In this document: one piece after another, positions 25,075 to 34,353 of the stretch | Layout of the letters: every line of letters starts with the position of its first letter | Position numbering within the stretch: the stretch's first letter is position 1 | Origin: TMED23 sp913054205 | GTDB taxonomy: Bacteria > Pseudomonadota > Alphaproteobacteria > Rhodospirillales > UBA2165 | Assembly: GCA_046582495.1 (NCBI GenBank) | Contig: JAYGEG010000152.1 | Coordinates: 21,267-85,266, forward strand | Length of the DNA stretch: 64,000 nucleotides | Direction of reading: 5' to 3' | The notes under the pieces: model-generated | Seen by the model: the letters and a program-made list of their open reading frames with translations, nothing else | What the model was told of the DNA's origin: nothing | Database searches by the model: none | Translations under genes and position numbers: made by a program

Positions 25075-25920
25075 CTAAATATTCTGTTTCATAAGTTTTA
25101 GAGATAGCTCGCGTGCCATATAATGAGCAACCGCTTCTTCGCTGCATTTTTCCTCCCACCACACGCGGTTTTGGAGAGAGATTTCCTGCATCTTACCTTC
25201 ATTTGATAACAAATCATCTGCCAATCCTTTAAGGTCTGTCCAATCATCAATCTCGATCACCGGCCAGCCTTCGGTAAACCATGTCGGCAACTGCCGGGCA
25301 GCGATCACAACACATCCGGAACGCATCGCCTCATAAATGCGGAATGTCTCGTGACTGACACCTCTTGGGCAAAGCGCGATTTTTGTTTGCGCCAGCTTAT
25401 GGGCGTAAACCTCGGACGAATGACCCGCCCGAAATCCTTCGGCCCGCTCAATCTCGATCCGCGCGCCGCGCTGATCCTCGGGATAAAGCATATCCATCGC
25501 CGCGTAGAAATCATCACGGTACTCATCCCGGCCAATGAAGTAGAGATCGATCGACCGGTCCCGGATCAGCTGAACCGGCAATGCGGGTACATCTTTATTG
25601 CAGCCCAGCGGCACGATGCGGATGGTGTCAGGCGTCGGTTCAAACGGTCGGTAGTTCTTAAACGCCATGAAAACATCTTCCGCGTATGCCGGAATTTCAT
25701 GGCCTTCATCACTCACTTGATAGACAACCGTGCGCTCGTTATGGGCAAGTGCGATATCATCGGCGAGCGACGTCACAATAAATACGAAGCGATCCGCAAA
25801 ACCCAAATTGAAGAGATAATGCTCCAGCCGCGTCAATGTGCCTTGAACATGATCCCATTCGCACCAGTTCTCGGGCATCTCCCAAATGACATTTAGATTT
25901 TCGAAGGATGGATCAGCCAT
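25075..25920 (-). CDS. Exostosin-like glycosyltransferase family protein
   Basis: This 281-residue soluble protein's C-terminal half carries an exostosin/GT-B-like pattern. KIALCPRGVSHETFRIYEAM (about 191-210) is followed by RSGCVVIA, in which an acidic residue and the 'E-A-M-x-x-G-C-V' turn normally hold the nucleotide-sugar. The N-terminal half has no motif I can name. No membrane segment is visible. It sits directly upstream of the COG0523 GTPase. I consider the fold assignment likely and the function (sugar donor or acceptor) unknown. Confidence 0.55.
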   Translation of the reverse strand: MADPSFENLNVIWEMPENWCEWDHVQGTLTRLEHYLFNLGFADRFVFIVTSLADDIALAHNERTVVYQVSDEGHEIPAYAEDVFMAFKNYRPFEPTPDTIRIVPLGCNKDVPALPVQLIRDRSIDLYFIGRDEYRDDFYAAMDMLYPEDQRGARIEIERAEGFRAGHSSEVYAHKLAQTKIALCPRGVSHETFRIYEAMRSGCVVIAARQLPTWFTEGWPVIEIDDWTDLKGLADDLLSNEGKMQEISLQNRVWWEEKCSEEAVAHYMARELSLKLMKQNI

Positions 25921-25990
25921 ACTCTTTCCATAGCATAGATTCGCAAAAAGGTCTGCTGTCCGTGACCGCTAAAACTTGATAGAATAGGCC

Positions 25991-27007
25991 ATGTTTGATA
26001 ATGGAAAATCCCGAAATTCACCGCTGCATGGCGGCAATTTAACAGCCGCAAAAGCGGAGTTCGGCGCGCCCAAAGAAGGATGGATCGACCTATCTACCGG
26101 CATAAACCCTGTTTGCTACCCAAGGACTGAAATTAGTGAGCAATCACTTCGCATGTTGCCGACGCCGGGCGATGTCGAAATCTTAACCAACGCAGCGCGA
26201 GACTATTATTGCGTTGAAAACGAAGGCGCGATCATTGCCGCGCCTGGCACGCAATCGGTACTTCAAAACCTGCCGCAACTTTATCCTGATCGAAAGATCG
26301 CCATTTTATCACCTACCTATAGCGAGCACGGCCATACCTGGGAATCTGCCGGCAATGAAATTTTCCGCGCTGAGGAATTTGAAGCGCTTTCAATCGGCGA
26401 TGTTGCTGTTCTGGTGAACCCGAACAACCCGGATGGCCGAAGATATTCGCCGGAGGATATAGTGCGCCTCGCCAAGAAGGTTGAATTGCTGATTGTCGAT
26501 GAAGCTTTTTGTGACGCCTCGCCAGATTTAAGTGTTGTGCCACATTTAAAAAGCTCAAACATTCTGGTTTTACGCTCAATCGGAAAATTCTTTGGCTTGG
26601 CGGGTTTGCGGCTTGGCTTCGTCATCGGCGATGCTGGGATCACGGATGCGCTTCGGGATCAATTGGGGCCTTGGTCAGTCTCTGGTCCGGCGATTGAAAT
26701 TGGCGAACGCGCGCTTCTGGACATCGCGTGGATCGCTGAGATGCAAAAAACTCTTGCCGTTCAAAGCACCAAGTTGAACGATCTGCTGAGCGCGCATGCG
26801 CTAACCATAGTCGGCGGCACCGAGTTATTTACGCTGATCGAAACCGAAGAGGCGCAGGCGATATACAAAACTTTTGGCCGCGCCGGCATCTTACTGCGGC
26901 GCTTCGAAGATCAACCGAATTGGCTGAGGATTGGACTTCCTGGCGTAAAATCTGAATGGCAGAGATTTGAAGCTGTTTTAAACGCGATCGATAATATGGG
27001 CGAATGA
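25991..27007 (+). CDS. cobC: L-threonine-O-3-phosphate decarboxylase
   Basis: This 338-residue PLP enzyme of the histidinol-phosphate aminotransferase fold makes (R)-1-aminopropan-2-ol phosphate for the cobalamin lower-ligand linker. The N-terminal LHGGNLTAAKAEFG and WIDLSTGINPVCYP are typical of CobC/CobD decarboxylases. The PLP lysine lies in RSIGKFFGLAGLRLG near residue 200. The 3' end overlaps the convergent cobB gene by 30 bp. It opens the cobalamin cluster; the 70-bp gap to the divergent exostosin-like gene would hold both promoters. Confidence 0.92.
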   Translation: MFDNGKSRNSPLHGGNLTAAKAEFGAPKEGWIDLSTGINPVCYPRTEISEQSLRMLPTPGDVEILTNAARDYYCVENEGAIIAAPGTQSVLQNLPQLYPDRKIAILSPTYSEHGHTWESAGNEIFRAEEFEALSIGDVAVLVNPNNPDGRRYSPEDIVRLAKKVELLIVDEAFCDASPDLSVVPHLKSSNILVLRSIGKFFGLAGLRLGFVIGDAGITDALRDQLGPWSVSGPAIEIGERALLDIAWIAEMQKTLAVQSTKLNDLLSAHALTIVGGTELFTLIETEEAQAIYKTFGRAGILLRRFEDQPNWLRIGLPGVKSEWQRFEAVLNAIDNMGE

Positions 27008-28309
27008 GCCCATCACACGTCCGACGCGGCAGCCCATTTCCGCCAATTCGCCGCCGCGCGCATCTTTGGCGATAAACAAAGGCCCGGCATCGCCAGTTGC
27101 CGTCAATTCGCAATAATGAAACTCGTGTGCTTTGAATTTAGCATCGATAGCCCCAAGAGCCCCCTCATCGATCAGCGATAATTGACGATAGCCTAGATGT
27201 AGTTTGGGAGCAGCGAAGGAGGTTTTAATCGGCAACAGACCGAGCATGTCGTGTGATCTGCCATCGCCGTCAGTGAGCGTTTCGCCCAGCACCATAAAGC
27301 CGCCGCATTCACCGTAAACCACCGCGCCGTTGGTGACCGCATTCGCCATCGCTTCGAAAAAATTATGATTGCCGGCAATCTCCGCAGCATGGAGTTCGGG
27401 ATAACCGCCCGGCAAATAGATACTGTCTGCCTCTGGGTCCGGCGCTTCACCGGCCAGGGGCGAGAAAAAACTGATCTCCGTTCCTGCCTCTCGCCAGCCG
27501 TCAATGATATGATCGTAGCAAAAGGCGAACGCGTCATCTCGGGCAATCGCTGTGTGTTTGCCGAGCGCAGAAAGAGCTGAAAACGCAGGAGATGCAGAAA
27601 CCTGCGCCGAATGCCGAGCGATCTTGGTGAGTAATTTGAGATCAACATGCGCCGCGACGTTAGAAGCTGCTGCATCCAACCATTGATCCAGTTTAGGTAA
27701 TTCTTTGGCTTGGATCAGCCCCAAATGACGGCTCGGCAGCTCAAGATCAGCATTGCGCGGAATACAGCCAAGACATGCGATGCCTGTCGGTTCAATCGCT
27801 TCCCGCAATATAGTTTCGTGACCGGGTCCACCAATGCGATTGAAAATCACAGCGGCTATATCAATATCATCCCGGTGGTTGGTAAATCCTTCAACCAGCG
27901 CCGCAACGGACGCGGCTTGCGCTTTGGCATCAATCACCAGCACGACCGGCCAATCCAAGCTTTTGGCCGCATCTGCCGTACTGCCGGCATTTGCTGAGGA
28001 ACCCGTGCTCGCACCATCAAATAAACCCATGACGCCTTCGGTAATGATAATTTCAGCCTGGTCGGTCTCAGCAGCGATTTGATTTGCCAGCGTCTCTTCC
28101 CGCATCGCCCAAAAATCCAAATTTCGGCAAAGCTGACCGGAAGCTGCCGCATGATAGGCAGGGTCAATGTAGTCCGGGCCGATTTTAAAAGAGCCAACTT
28201 TAACGCCAGCATTTTTTAAGGCGCGGAGGAGACTGAGCGTGATAACTGTTTTACCGCTGCCTGACGACGGGGCCGCAATGATTAGTCCTGCAGCGCCTGC
28301 ATCAGGCAT
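26978..28309 (-). CDS. cobB: Cobyrinic acid a,c-diamide synthase
   Basis: This 443-residue protein amidates the a and c carboxylates of the corrin ring using glutamine and ATP. The N-terminal ATPase has the P-loop APSSGSGKTVITLSLLRAL (about 13-31). The C-terminal class-I-like glutaminase domain has the nucleophile Cys in YGECGGFMVLGE and the upstream YLPGGYPELHA. In the late-cobalt route the substrate would be hydrogenobyrinate, in the early-cobalt route cobyrinate; the gene set here leaves both open. It overlaps cobA by 8 bp and cobC convergently by 30 bp. Confidence 0.95.
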   Translation of the reverse strand: MPDAGAAGLIIAAPSSGSGKTVITLSLLRALKNAGVKVGSFKIGPDYIDPAYHAAASGQLCRNLDFWAMREETLANQIAAETDQAEIIITEGVMGLFDGASTGSSANAGSTADAAKSLDWPVVLVIDAKAQAASVAALVEGFTNHRDDIDIAAVIFNRIGGPGHETILREAIEPTGIACLGCIPRNADLELPSRHLGLIQAKELPKLDQWLDAAASNVAAHVDLKLLTKIARHSAQVSASPAFSALSALGKHTAIARDDAFAFCYDHIIDGWREAGTEISFFSPLAGEAPDPEADSIYLPGGYPELHAAEIAGNHNFFEAMANAVTNGAVVYGECGGFMVLGETLTDGDGRSHDMLGLLPIKTSFAAPKLHLGYRQLSLIDEGALGAIDAKFKAHEFHYCELTATGDAGPLFIAKDARGGELAEMGCRVGRVMGSFAHIIDRV

Positions 28310-29084
28310 CGGGCAACCATTTCAATTGCTCACGAAAATTGACGATATCACCGACGACGATCAAGGCGGGCGGCTCCAAAGTGGAGGCCGCCAAATCAGC
28401 CGCACATTTTTCCAGCGTGGAGACCAGCACCTGCTGATCCGGCGTTGTGGCTTTGGCGATTATCGCAACCGGCTCGGAAGCGGCGCGCCCGGCTTCCCGC
28501 AATTGATCGGCGATTCGTCCAATATGCTTGGTTCCCATAAAAAATATCAGCGCCGGAGAACCATCAGCAAGCGCCCGCCAATTGATATCATCGGGCACTG
28601 TGCCGCCGGCAGTATGACCGGTGATAAAAGTAACAGCGGTATTTGTCCCCCGCGTTGTCATTGGAATACCGGCATAGGCCAGCCCACCAACACCGGCTGT
28701 AATACCCGGCACAATCCGAAATGGAACGGACTCTTCTGCGAGCCGCAAACATTCTTCCGCGCCGCGGCCAAAGACAAACGGATCACCGCCTTTAAGCCTT
28801 AAAACCCGCTTGTTTTCCTGGGCCAATGCGACCAAGCGATCACTGATATCTTGCTGCTTTGCCGACGGTTTGCCGCCGCGTTTGCCGGCATATTCCATCT
28901 CAGCATTTTCGCCCGCCAATTTTATAATTTCGTCGCCGACGAGAGCGTCATAGACAATCACATCGGCCTGTTGAATACCGTGCAAAGCTAGGATCGATAG
29001 CAGGCCCGGATCGCCTGGACCGGCGCCGACAATCCACACGCTTCCGGGCTCAAATACGGGAAGATCAATTGAAAGGTTTTCCAT
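28302..29084 (-). CDS. cobA: Uroporphyrinogen-III C-methyltransferase
   Basis: This 260-residue SAM-dependent methyltransferase makes precorrin-2 from uroporphyrinogen III. Family blocks are VGAGPGDPGLLSILALHGIQ (about 21-40), the RLKGGDPFVFGRGAEE loop near 98 and the GITAGVGGLAYAGIP segment near 125. It has no fused dehydrogenase/chelatase domain, so it is CobA rather than CysG. It precedes cobB with an 8-bp overlap, and the pair diverges from cbiD across a 53-bp gap. Confidence 0.96.
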   Translation of the reverse strand: MENLSIDLPVFEPGSVWIVGAGPGDPGLLSILALHGIQQADVIVYDALVGDEIIKLAGENAEMEYAGKRGGKPSAKQQDISDRLVALAQENKRVLRLKGGDPFVFGRGAEECLRLAEESVPFRIVPGITAGVGGLAYAGIPMTTRGTNTAVTFITGHTAGGTVPDDINWRALADGSPALIFFMGTKHIGRIADQLREAGRAASEPVAIIAKATTPDQQVLVSTLEKCAADLAASTLEPPALIVVGDIVNFREQLKWLPDA

Positions 29085-29137
29085 AGCCGCAGAATTTAGC
29101 AGAATGGAGACCAGTTGAAAGGCTATAAGTTAGATAC

Positions 29138-30250
29138 ATGCAAAATAGTGACGATACCGAAGACTTTGACGATAGGCGAGAGCTCAAGCGCGGCTGGACG
29201 ACGGGTGCTTGCGCCACCGCCGCGGCGAAGGCAGCTTATATTGGGTTGCTGACGGGTAAGCTGCTAGGCGAAGTCGAGATAACACTGCCTAGCGGCCAAA
29301 CGCCAGTGTTTCAAATCCACGAATCGCAGCTTAACGGCGATAGCGTCATGGTCGCCATTGAGAAAGACGCCGGCGATGATCCCGACGTCACTCATGGGGC
29401 GATCATTCGTGTCTCGCTAAAAAAAGCTGAAAAGCTTGTTTTCACAGCGGGTGCAGGGGTCGGCACGGTGACCAAACCGGGCCTGCCTCTGGCGGTTGGC
29501 GAGCCAGCGATTAACCCGGCGCCGCGCCAAATGATCGAGGATAATCTTCGAACCGTTGCTGACACTGCGGGCATTGAACTTGGCGTGGAAGTTGAAATCT
29601 CCGTCGATGACGGCGAAGCCATAGCGGAAAAAACCTGGAACCCGCGCCTCGGCATTTTGGGCGGGCTTTCGATTTTAGGCACCACCGGCATCGTTATCCC
29701 CTATTCCTGCTCGGCCTGGATCGCCTCCATCCATCAAGGCATCGATGTTGCCCGCGCGACCAACATCACCCATGTCGCGGCCTGTACCGGCAAAACCTCT
29801 GAAAAAGCTGCGACCGAACTTTATGGGTTTGAGCCCTCCGCCATATTGGATATGGGAGATTTTGCCGGCGGCACGCTGAAATATCTCCGCACCCACCCGA
29901 TCCCCAAAGTCACGATCGCCAGCGGTTTTGGCAAGCTGTCCAAACTCGCTGCTGGGCATATGGATTTACACTCCAAGCGCTCTCAGGTCGACCCACAGTT
30001 TTTAGCCAAACTTGCCGCTGAAGATGGCGCACCAAGCGACATTTGTGATCAAATCGCCGCCGAAAATTCTGCCGGGGCAATTATGGAGATCATGGAAAAG
30101 AATAATCTGACCCTTGGCGATCACGTCGCCAGCATCGCCCAAGGAATTGCCTTAAAAGAGGTTCACAATAATGTTGATATCGAAGTCTTGGTCTATGATC
30201 GCCGCGGCAATCAGATCGGCCATGCGCCGTTTAAAGGAGAAGCTGGATGA
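29138..30250 (+). CDS. cbiD: Cobalt-precorrin-5B C1-methyltransferase CbiD
   Basis: This 370-residue protein starts the conserved core with RGWTTGACATAAAKAA (about 19-34), the CbiD signature. Further family blocks include NPAPRQMI and the glycine-rich GILGGLSILGTTGIV near 170-184. CbiD methylates C1 in the oxygen-independent route, doing the job that CobF performs in the aerobic route; no CobF is in this window. It overlaps the next gene by four bases (ATGA), so cbiD and cbiJ/cobK are translated together. Its length is within the usual 350-380. Confidence 0.94.
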   Translation: MQNSDDTEDFDDRRELKRGWTTGACATAAAKAAYIGLLTGKLLGEVEITLPSGQTPVFQIHESQLNGDSVMVAIEKDAGDDPDVTHGAIIRVSLKKAEKLVFTAGAGVGTVTKPGLPLAVGEPAINPAPRQMIEDNLRTVADTAGIELGVEVEISVDDGEAIAEKTWNPRLGILGGLSILGTTGIVIPYSCSAWIASIHQGIDVARATNITHVAACTGKTSEKAATELYGFEPSAILDMGDFAGGTLKYLRTHPIPKVTIASGFGKLSKLAAGHMDLHSKRSQVDPQFLAKLAAEDGAPSDICDQIAAENSAGAIMEIMEKNNLTLGDHVASIAQGIALKEVHNNVDIEVLVYDRRGNQIGHAPFKGEAG

Positions 30251-30984
30251 AACGGCTGTTGATTCTCGGCGGCACAGGCGATGCAGCGAAACTCGCCGGC
30301 GCCGCCAGCAAGCTCACCGATTTGGAAGTCATCTATTCTCTCGCCGGGCGGACGCGCAATCCCAATTTGCCGGACTGCAAAATTCGTATCGGCGGGTTTG
30401 GCGGCGTTGATGGCTTGGCGGCTTATTTAGAAGACTCCAAAATCGATATGGTCATTGATGCAACTCATCCTTTTGCCGCAACGATGGCCAGCCACGCGGC
30501 GGATGCCTGCAACAAAGCCAACGTTGCGCGGGTGAAATTTGGCCGTGCCGCTTGGGTGCCTGACAGCATAGACTGGATATCAGTCTCGGACTACAAAGGC
30601 GCGGTTGATCACCTTAAAAATTTAGGCGACCGGGTTTTTCTTTCGATTGGTACCAAGGATTTGGGCGCGTTCTCAAGTCTCACCGATAAATGGTATTTGA
30701 TTAGGGCCGTCGAAAAGCCTGAAGCGCCGATCCCACTGACAAACCATGATCTTTTGTTAGAGCGCGGCCCCTTCGATGACGCCCATGAACGCACGATACT
30801 CGTCACCACTCAAATCGATGTGCTGGTATCTAAAAACTCCGGCGGCGCAATGGCGGCGAAACTTCAAGCTGCCAACGACCTCGGTATTCCGATTGTGATG
30901 ATTGAACAGCCGGAGCCGCCGGAAGGCGAAGTCCTCACAACACTCGATCACACCCTCGGCTGGATCGAAGCCCGGCTCACATAA
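30247..30984 (+). CDS. cobK: Precorrin-6A / cobalt-precorrin-6A reductase
   Basis: This 245-residue NAD(P)H-dependent reductase begins LLILGGTGDAAKLAGAA, matching the Rossmann start of CobK/CbiJ. It contains DMVIDATHPFAATMASHA near residue 66 and FLSIGTKDLGAF near 135. It reduces the macrocycle before decarboxylation by CobL. The four-base overlap with cbiD makes them one operon. Sequence alone does not separate the cobalt-free (CobK) from the cobalt-bound (CbiJ) substrate. Confidence 0.93.
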   Translation: MKRLLILGGTGDAAKLAGAASKLTDLEVIYSLAGRTRNPNLPDCKIRIGGFGGVDGLAAYLEDSKIDMVIDATHPFAATMASHAADACNKANVARVKFGRAAWVPDSIDWISVSDYKGAVDHLKNLGDRVFLSIGTKDLGAFSSLTDKWYLIRAVEKPEAPIPLTNHDLLLERGPFDDAHERTILVTTQIDVLVSKNSGGAMAAKLQAANDLGIPIVMIEQPEPPEGEVLTTLDHTLGWIEARLT

Positions 30985-31013
30985 AGGGGACATCTTCTTG
31001 GCATGAGAATTAG

Positions 31014-31040
31014 GGGGACATGTAATTGTTACGTGTCCCC
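31014..31040. repeat. GGGGACA...TGTCCCC hairpin repeat
   Basis: GGGGACATGTAA and TTACGTGTCCCC form a 12-bp stem (one mismatch) around TTG, 30 bases after cobK. It shares the TGTCCCC(TTAATT) end with the tandem element at 23932-24062. It may double as a transcript-end hairpin, although no T-run follows. Confidence 0.6.
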
Positions 31041-31057
31041 TTAATTCGGGAGGATAC

Positions 31058-31202
31058 AAACCACAGAGAACACAGAGTTCACCGAGATTCCAAAGTCATC
31101 CTCCCCTCGATTCCCTCCTATCAAGGGAGGGGAAGAATAAAGTCGATCAGTTTCAAACATAAACCCCCTCTCCCCTCGTGGGAGAGGGCCGGGGTGAGGG
31201 GG
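31058..31202. repeat. Composite repeat block after cobK
   Basis: This block strings together a 'ccacagagaacacagag' block (31058-31086), a 'tcccctcgattccctcc...gggaggggaag' palindrome (31099-31135) and an inverted 'ccctctccc' element (31164-31202). The gap 30985-31311 holds only these repeats and the hairpin at 31014; I see no gene. The same composite order occurs in 6478-6622 in reverse, suggesting a recurring multi-part intergenic element. Confidence 0.65.
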
Positions 31203-31311
31203 TAAAATAATCTTTGGCTGAAAATATCAGATACGTTACACTTATTATCACCTGTACGGAAAAGTGTTGGTGTTGGTTTCGGTATAGGGTGAATAAAATG
31301 AGGACAGATTG

Positions 31312-31740
31312 ATGTTCGCAGGCCAATTAGCACTCGTTGTCCTAGCCGTGTTTACCGGTGCCGCCCTCTATATCAATATCGCGGAGCATCCTGCCCGCCT
31401 AATATTGGAAGACGGTGCTTTGTTGGCGCAATGGAAGCCGTCATACAAACGAGGCTTTGTGATGCAAGCGAGCCTTGCGGTAATTGGGTTTCTGCTTGGC
31501 TTTTTGGCATGGTATATGACAGGTATCTGGCAATGGGGTTTGGGAGCCGCCATCCTGGTCTGCAATTGGCCGTTCACGCTTGTTGCGATCATGCCTGTCA
31601 ACAATCGATTGATGGCAATGCCGGTCGACTCTCCGACCGATGAATTACGCATTCTAATGTCCAAATGGATCCGATTTCACGCTGTAAGAAGTGCTCTAGG
31701 CGCAACTGCAACCATTATCTTTGTCTGGGCGATGAACTGA
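31312..31740 (+). CDS. DUF1772 membrane protein
   Basis: This 142-residue protein has four hydrophobic segments (about 2-22, 48-68, 73-93 and 120-138) and the family features GAALYINIAEHPAR near 18 and WPFTLVAIMPVNNRLM near 85. DUF1772 proteins are widespread small membrane proteins of unknown role. It starts at the ATG at 31312; a TTG just before it (31309) is also possible. It lies within the cobalamin cluster but is flanked by repeats on its left and a convergent gene on its right, so a link to cobalamin is not supported. Confidence 0.8.
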   Translation: MFAGQLALVVLAVFTGAALYINIAEHPARLILEDGALLAQWKPSYKRGFVMQASLAVIGFLLGFLAWYMTGIWQWGLGAAILVCNWPFTLVAIMPVNNRLMAMPVDSPTDELRILMSKWIRFHAVRSALGATATIIFVWAMN

Positions 31741-31777
31741 CCCTGACAGACAACACCGTCGCTCTTTGGTTAAACTC

Positions 31778-32533
31778 CTACCTCGGTCTCAAGACATGCT
31801 TGTGGTCTTTGGCGTAGAGGCGGCTGTCGATGAAGTCGTCGTCACCGAAGACGTGGCCGACCATGATGAGGGCTGTACGGGTGATTTTGGCTTCACGGAC
31901 TTTGGCGCGGATGTCTGAGAGCGTGCCGGATAAAATAAGCTGGTCCGGCCAGGTCACGCGGTAAACGACATAAACCGGGCAGTCTTCGCCGTAATGCGGG
32001 GTTAGATCTGCAATGACTTTCTTTAAATTCCGAACCGACAAGTGGATCGCGAGGGTTGCTGTCGAGGCGGCCAAGGACGCCAGTTCCTCACCGTCCGGCA
32101 TGGAGGATGCTTTGCCGTCCGTGCGGGTAAGGATGATGGTTTGCGAAACTTCCGGCAAGGTGAGTTCGCGGTTGAGCACTGCGGCAGCGGCGGCAAAGGC
32201 TGGGACGCCGGGTGTGACGTCATATTCAATACCGAGCGCATCCAAACGCCGCATTTGTTCAGCAACCGCGCCATAAATAGAGGGATCGCCGGAGTGCACG
32301 CGCGCAACATCGAGGCCGTTGGTATGCGCCTCTTCCATCTTCTCAATGATCTGATCCAAATGCAGGGGCGCTGTATCAATCACCTCTGCGCCATCTGGAG
32401 CAGCGGCGACCACTTCTGCCGGCACCAGCGAGCCCGCATACAAACAGACCCGGCATTTTTTGATGAGGTTGAGACCACGCACGGTAATAAGATCGGGTGC
32501 ACCTGGACCTGCGCCAATAAAATGAACGGTCAT
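31778..32533 (-). CDS. cobM: Precorrin-4 C11-methyltransferase
   Basis: This 251-residue tetrapyrrole methylase begins VHFIGAGPGAPDLITVRG and carries the CobM/CbiF pattern VARVHSGDPSIYGAVAEQM (about 76-94), YDVTPGVPAFAAAAA and LPEVSQTIILTR. It methylates C11 of the corrin intermediate with SAM. Its ATG overlaps the cobJ stop (TAATG). It is the last gene of the tight minus-strand run cbiX, cobH, cobL, cobI, cbiG-cobJ, cobM. Confidence 0.96.
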   Translation of the reverse strand: MTVHFIGAGPGAPDLITVRGLNLIKKCRVCLYAGSLVPAEVVAAAPDGAEVIDTAPLHLDQIIEKMEEAHTNGLDVARVHSGDPSIYGAVAEQMRRLDALGIEYDVTPGVPAFAAAAAVLNRELTLPEVSQTIILTRTDGKASSMPDGEELASLAASTATLAIHLSVRNLKKVIADLTPHYGEDCPVYVVYRVTWPDQLILSGTLSDIRAKVREAKITRTALIMVGHVFGDDDFIDSRLYAKDHKHVLRPR

Positions 32534-34353
32534 TAAAATTTTTCCTTTTTGTCGCCGTAGCCGCGCGGCGTGTAAACCGAGGTCTTACCAGTGCCACGTT
32601 CAAAAGCACGGGTCTCACTGCTGCCAATCAATACAAGCGTCAGCATGTCTACGAGATCGGCGTCCAACTCACCCAAGGTGATCACGTCCACGGTTTCTTC
32701 TTCGCGGCCGAGATTGCGGGCGAGCACGACTGGCGTTTCGGCAGGCCTTGAGGTTAAAACAATGTCTCGGGCAATGCCCAATTGTACGCGGCGCTTTTTC
32801 GACACCGGGTTATAGAGCGCGATGACAAAATCACCTTCAGCGGCGGCCTTCAAACGCTGTTCGATCACTTCCCACGGAGTGAGAAGATTAGAGAGCGAAA
32901 TCGTACAGAAATCATGGCCCAAGGGTGCGCCGCTTTTGGCCGCTGCGGCTTGCAGCGCAGAAATGCCCGGCACGACATGGGTTTCAATTCGCTGCCAGCC
33001 ATCGTTACCACACAGCTCAATCAGCTCGAACACCAAGCTCGCCATCGCATAGATGCCGGCATCACCACTAGATACCAGCGCGACTTCTTTGCCGGAGGCG
33101 GCGAGATTGAGCGCTTCAGCGACGCGGTCGCGTTCCTCGCCGAGCGCATAATCGTGGCGGATTTTACCCTCCATCAACGGCCCCAGCAGATCGAGATAAA
33201 GTTTGTAGCCAACAATATCCGTCGCGCGCGCGATCTCATTGGTTGCTTCGGGAGCCCGCCAATCATTGGTGCCGGGGCCGATACCGATTACTGAGAGCCG
33301 CCCGCAGCCGCGCCCGACGGTGTCCGGATCGATGATCGCCGGCGACAGCGCCACCGCGCAAGTCATGCCATCCCGCTTTTGCTTGGGAACAATCAGTTCG
33401 GCATCTGGACCTGCCGCAGCCAAGGCAGCGGCTTCAGAAACACTATGGGTGCCAACGGTCTCGAAGACATAGTCGGAAGGATCAGTCACGCGTGGGGTTT
33501 CTTGCTCCAGCCGCGCTGCGTCAAACAAACGGACCGACACTTGGCCCAAACGCGCCATCTCGCGAATTGCGGTCTCGTCTTCTTTGACATCGATCGTCGC
33601 GATACAGGCAATCGCATGTTTGCCGAGGTCATGCTGTTTAAAAACATCAAAAAGGAAAGTCGCCAAATCACCGGCCTCAACGCCCCGCTCACACCCAATA
33701 CCGAGCGCCAAAACGCCCGGCGATAGAATGAGATCATCGGTTTGTTCGGGAAGCCTGGCATGGGTCAGGCGAATGCAGTTTTGAGCATCATCCTTGAAAG
33801 AAATTCCCGCTTCTGTTAACCAGCTTTTATCAACGCCTTCACCCGTTTCATCTTGGAGCTGGACATTTTCGCCGCTCAAAAGCGCCGCCATCACCGGCTT
33901 GGCTGCGTTTGGGTTTGCCACGCGCCAACCCTCGGGCGGATCATCAAGCGCAATGCCAAACCGGCTATCACCCGCCGTGGTGATGGTTGGTTCAATCGCC
34001 AAATTCATAGCGATATTTTGGGCAATTTTGTTGCCACCATTATGTCCGCCTAAAAGTGGCACTACGGATTTGCCATTTTCTGACAAAGCTAGAACCGGCG
34101 GCTCTTTAGTTTTATTTGAAAGACTTGGTGCGAGTGCCCGGATGACAATCCCAGTTGAGGCAATTGCAACAATCGGATGCCCTTCTTCAAACAAATTTCG
34201 AAGATGCTCGAGAGTATTTTCAAAATGGAGCGATGCGGTCACAACCCGACCTTGCAAGCCATGAACCACGCTGCCGGAGAAACCAGGTGTAAGTTTACGG
34301 GCGAGTGCCGCGCCAGTTTCGTTCAGTACAACAAAAACAGGGGATTTACTCAA
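32533..34353 (-). CDS. cobJ: CbiG-CobJ fusion: cobalt-precorrin-5A hydrolase / precorrin-3B C17-methyltransferase
   Basis: This 606-residue protein joins two enzymes. Residues 1 to about 340 are CbiG: the block PLLGGHNGGNKIAQNIA is near 98-114, and the C-terminal cobalamin-synthesis G domain is marked by LALGIGCERGV and a late IVPKQKRDGMTCAVA. From about 350 a complete CobJ/CbiH methylase starts, with SVIGIGPGTNDW and later SSGDAGIYAMASL and VVPGISALQAAAA. CobJ methylates C17 with ring contraction, and CbiG opens the lactone in the oxygen-independent route. Start is TTG at 34353, overlapping the cobI stop by four bases. A fused CbiG is itself evidence that at least part of the anaerobic chemistry is used. 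Confidence 0.93.
   Translation of the reverse strand: MSKSPVFVVLNETGAALARKLTPGFSGSVVHGLQGRVVTASLHFENTLEHLRNLFEEGHPIVAIASTGIVIRALAPSLSNKTKEPPVLALSENGKSVVPLLGGHNGGNKIAQNIAMNLAIEPTITTAGDSRFGIALDDPPEGWRVANPNAAKPVMAALLSGENVQLQDETGEGVDKSWLTEAGISFKDDAQNCIRLTHARLPEQTDDLILSPGVLALGIGCERGVEAGDLATFLFDVFKQHDLGKHAIACIATIDVKEDETAIREMARLGQVSVRLFDAARLEQETPRVTDPSDYVFETVGTHSVSEAAALAAAGPDAELIVPKQKRDGMTCAVALSPAIIDPDTVGRGCGRLSVIGIGPGTNDWRAPEATNEIARATDIVGYKLYLDLLGPLMEGKIRHDYALGEERDRVAEALNLAASGKEVALVSSGDAGIYAMASLVFELIELCGNDGWQRIETHVVPGISALQAAAAKSGAPLGHDFCTISLSNLLTPWEVIEQRLKAAAEGDFVIALYNPVSKKRRVQLGIARDIVLTSRPAETPVVLARNLGREEETVDVITLGELDADLVDMLTLVLIGSSETRAFERGTGKTSVYTPRGYGDKKEKF

Noticed and set aside
31312..31740. Cobalamin-related role for the DUF1772 protein
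   Set aside because: It lies in the cluster but is isolated by repeats and a convergent gene, and it carries no metal or corrinoid motif.
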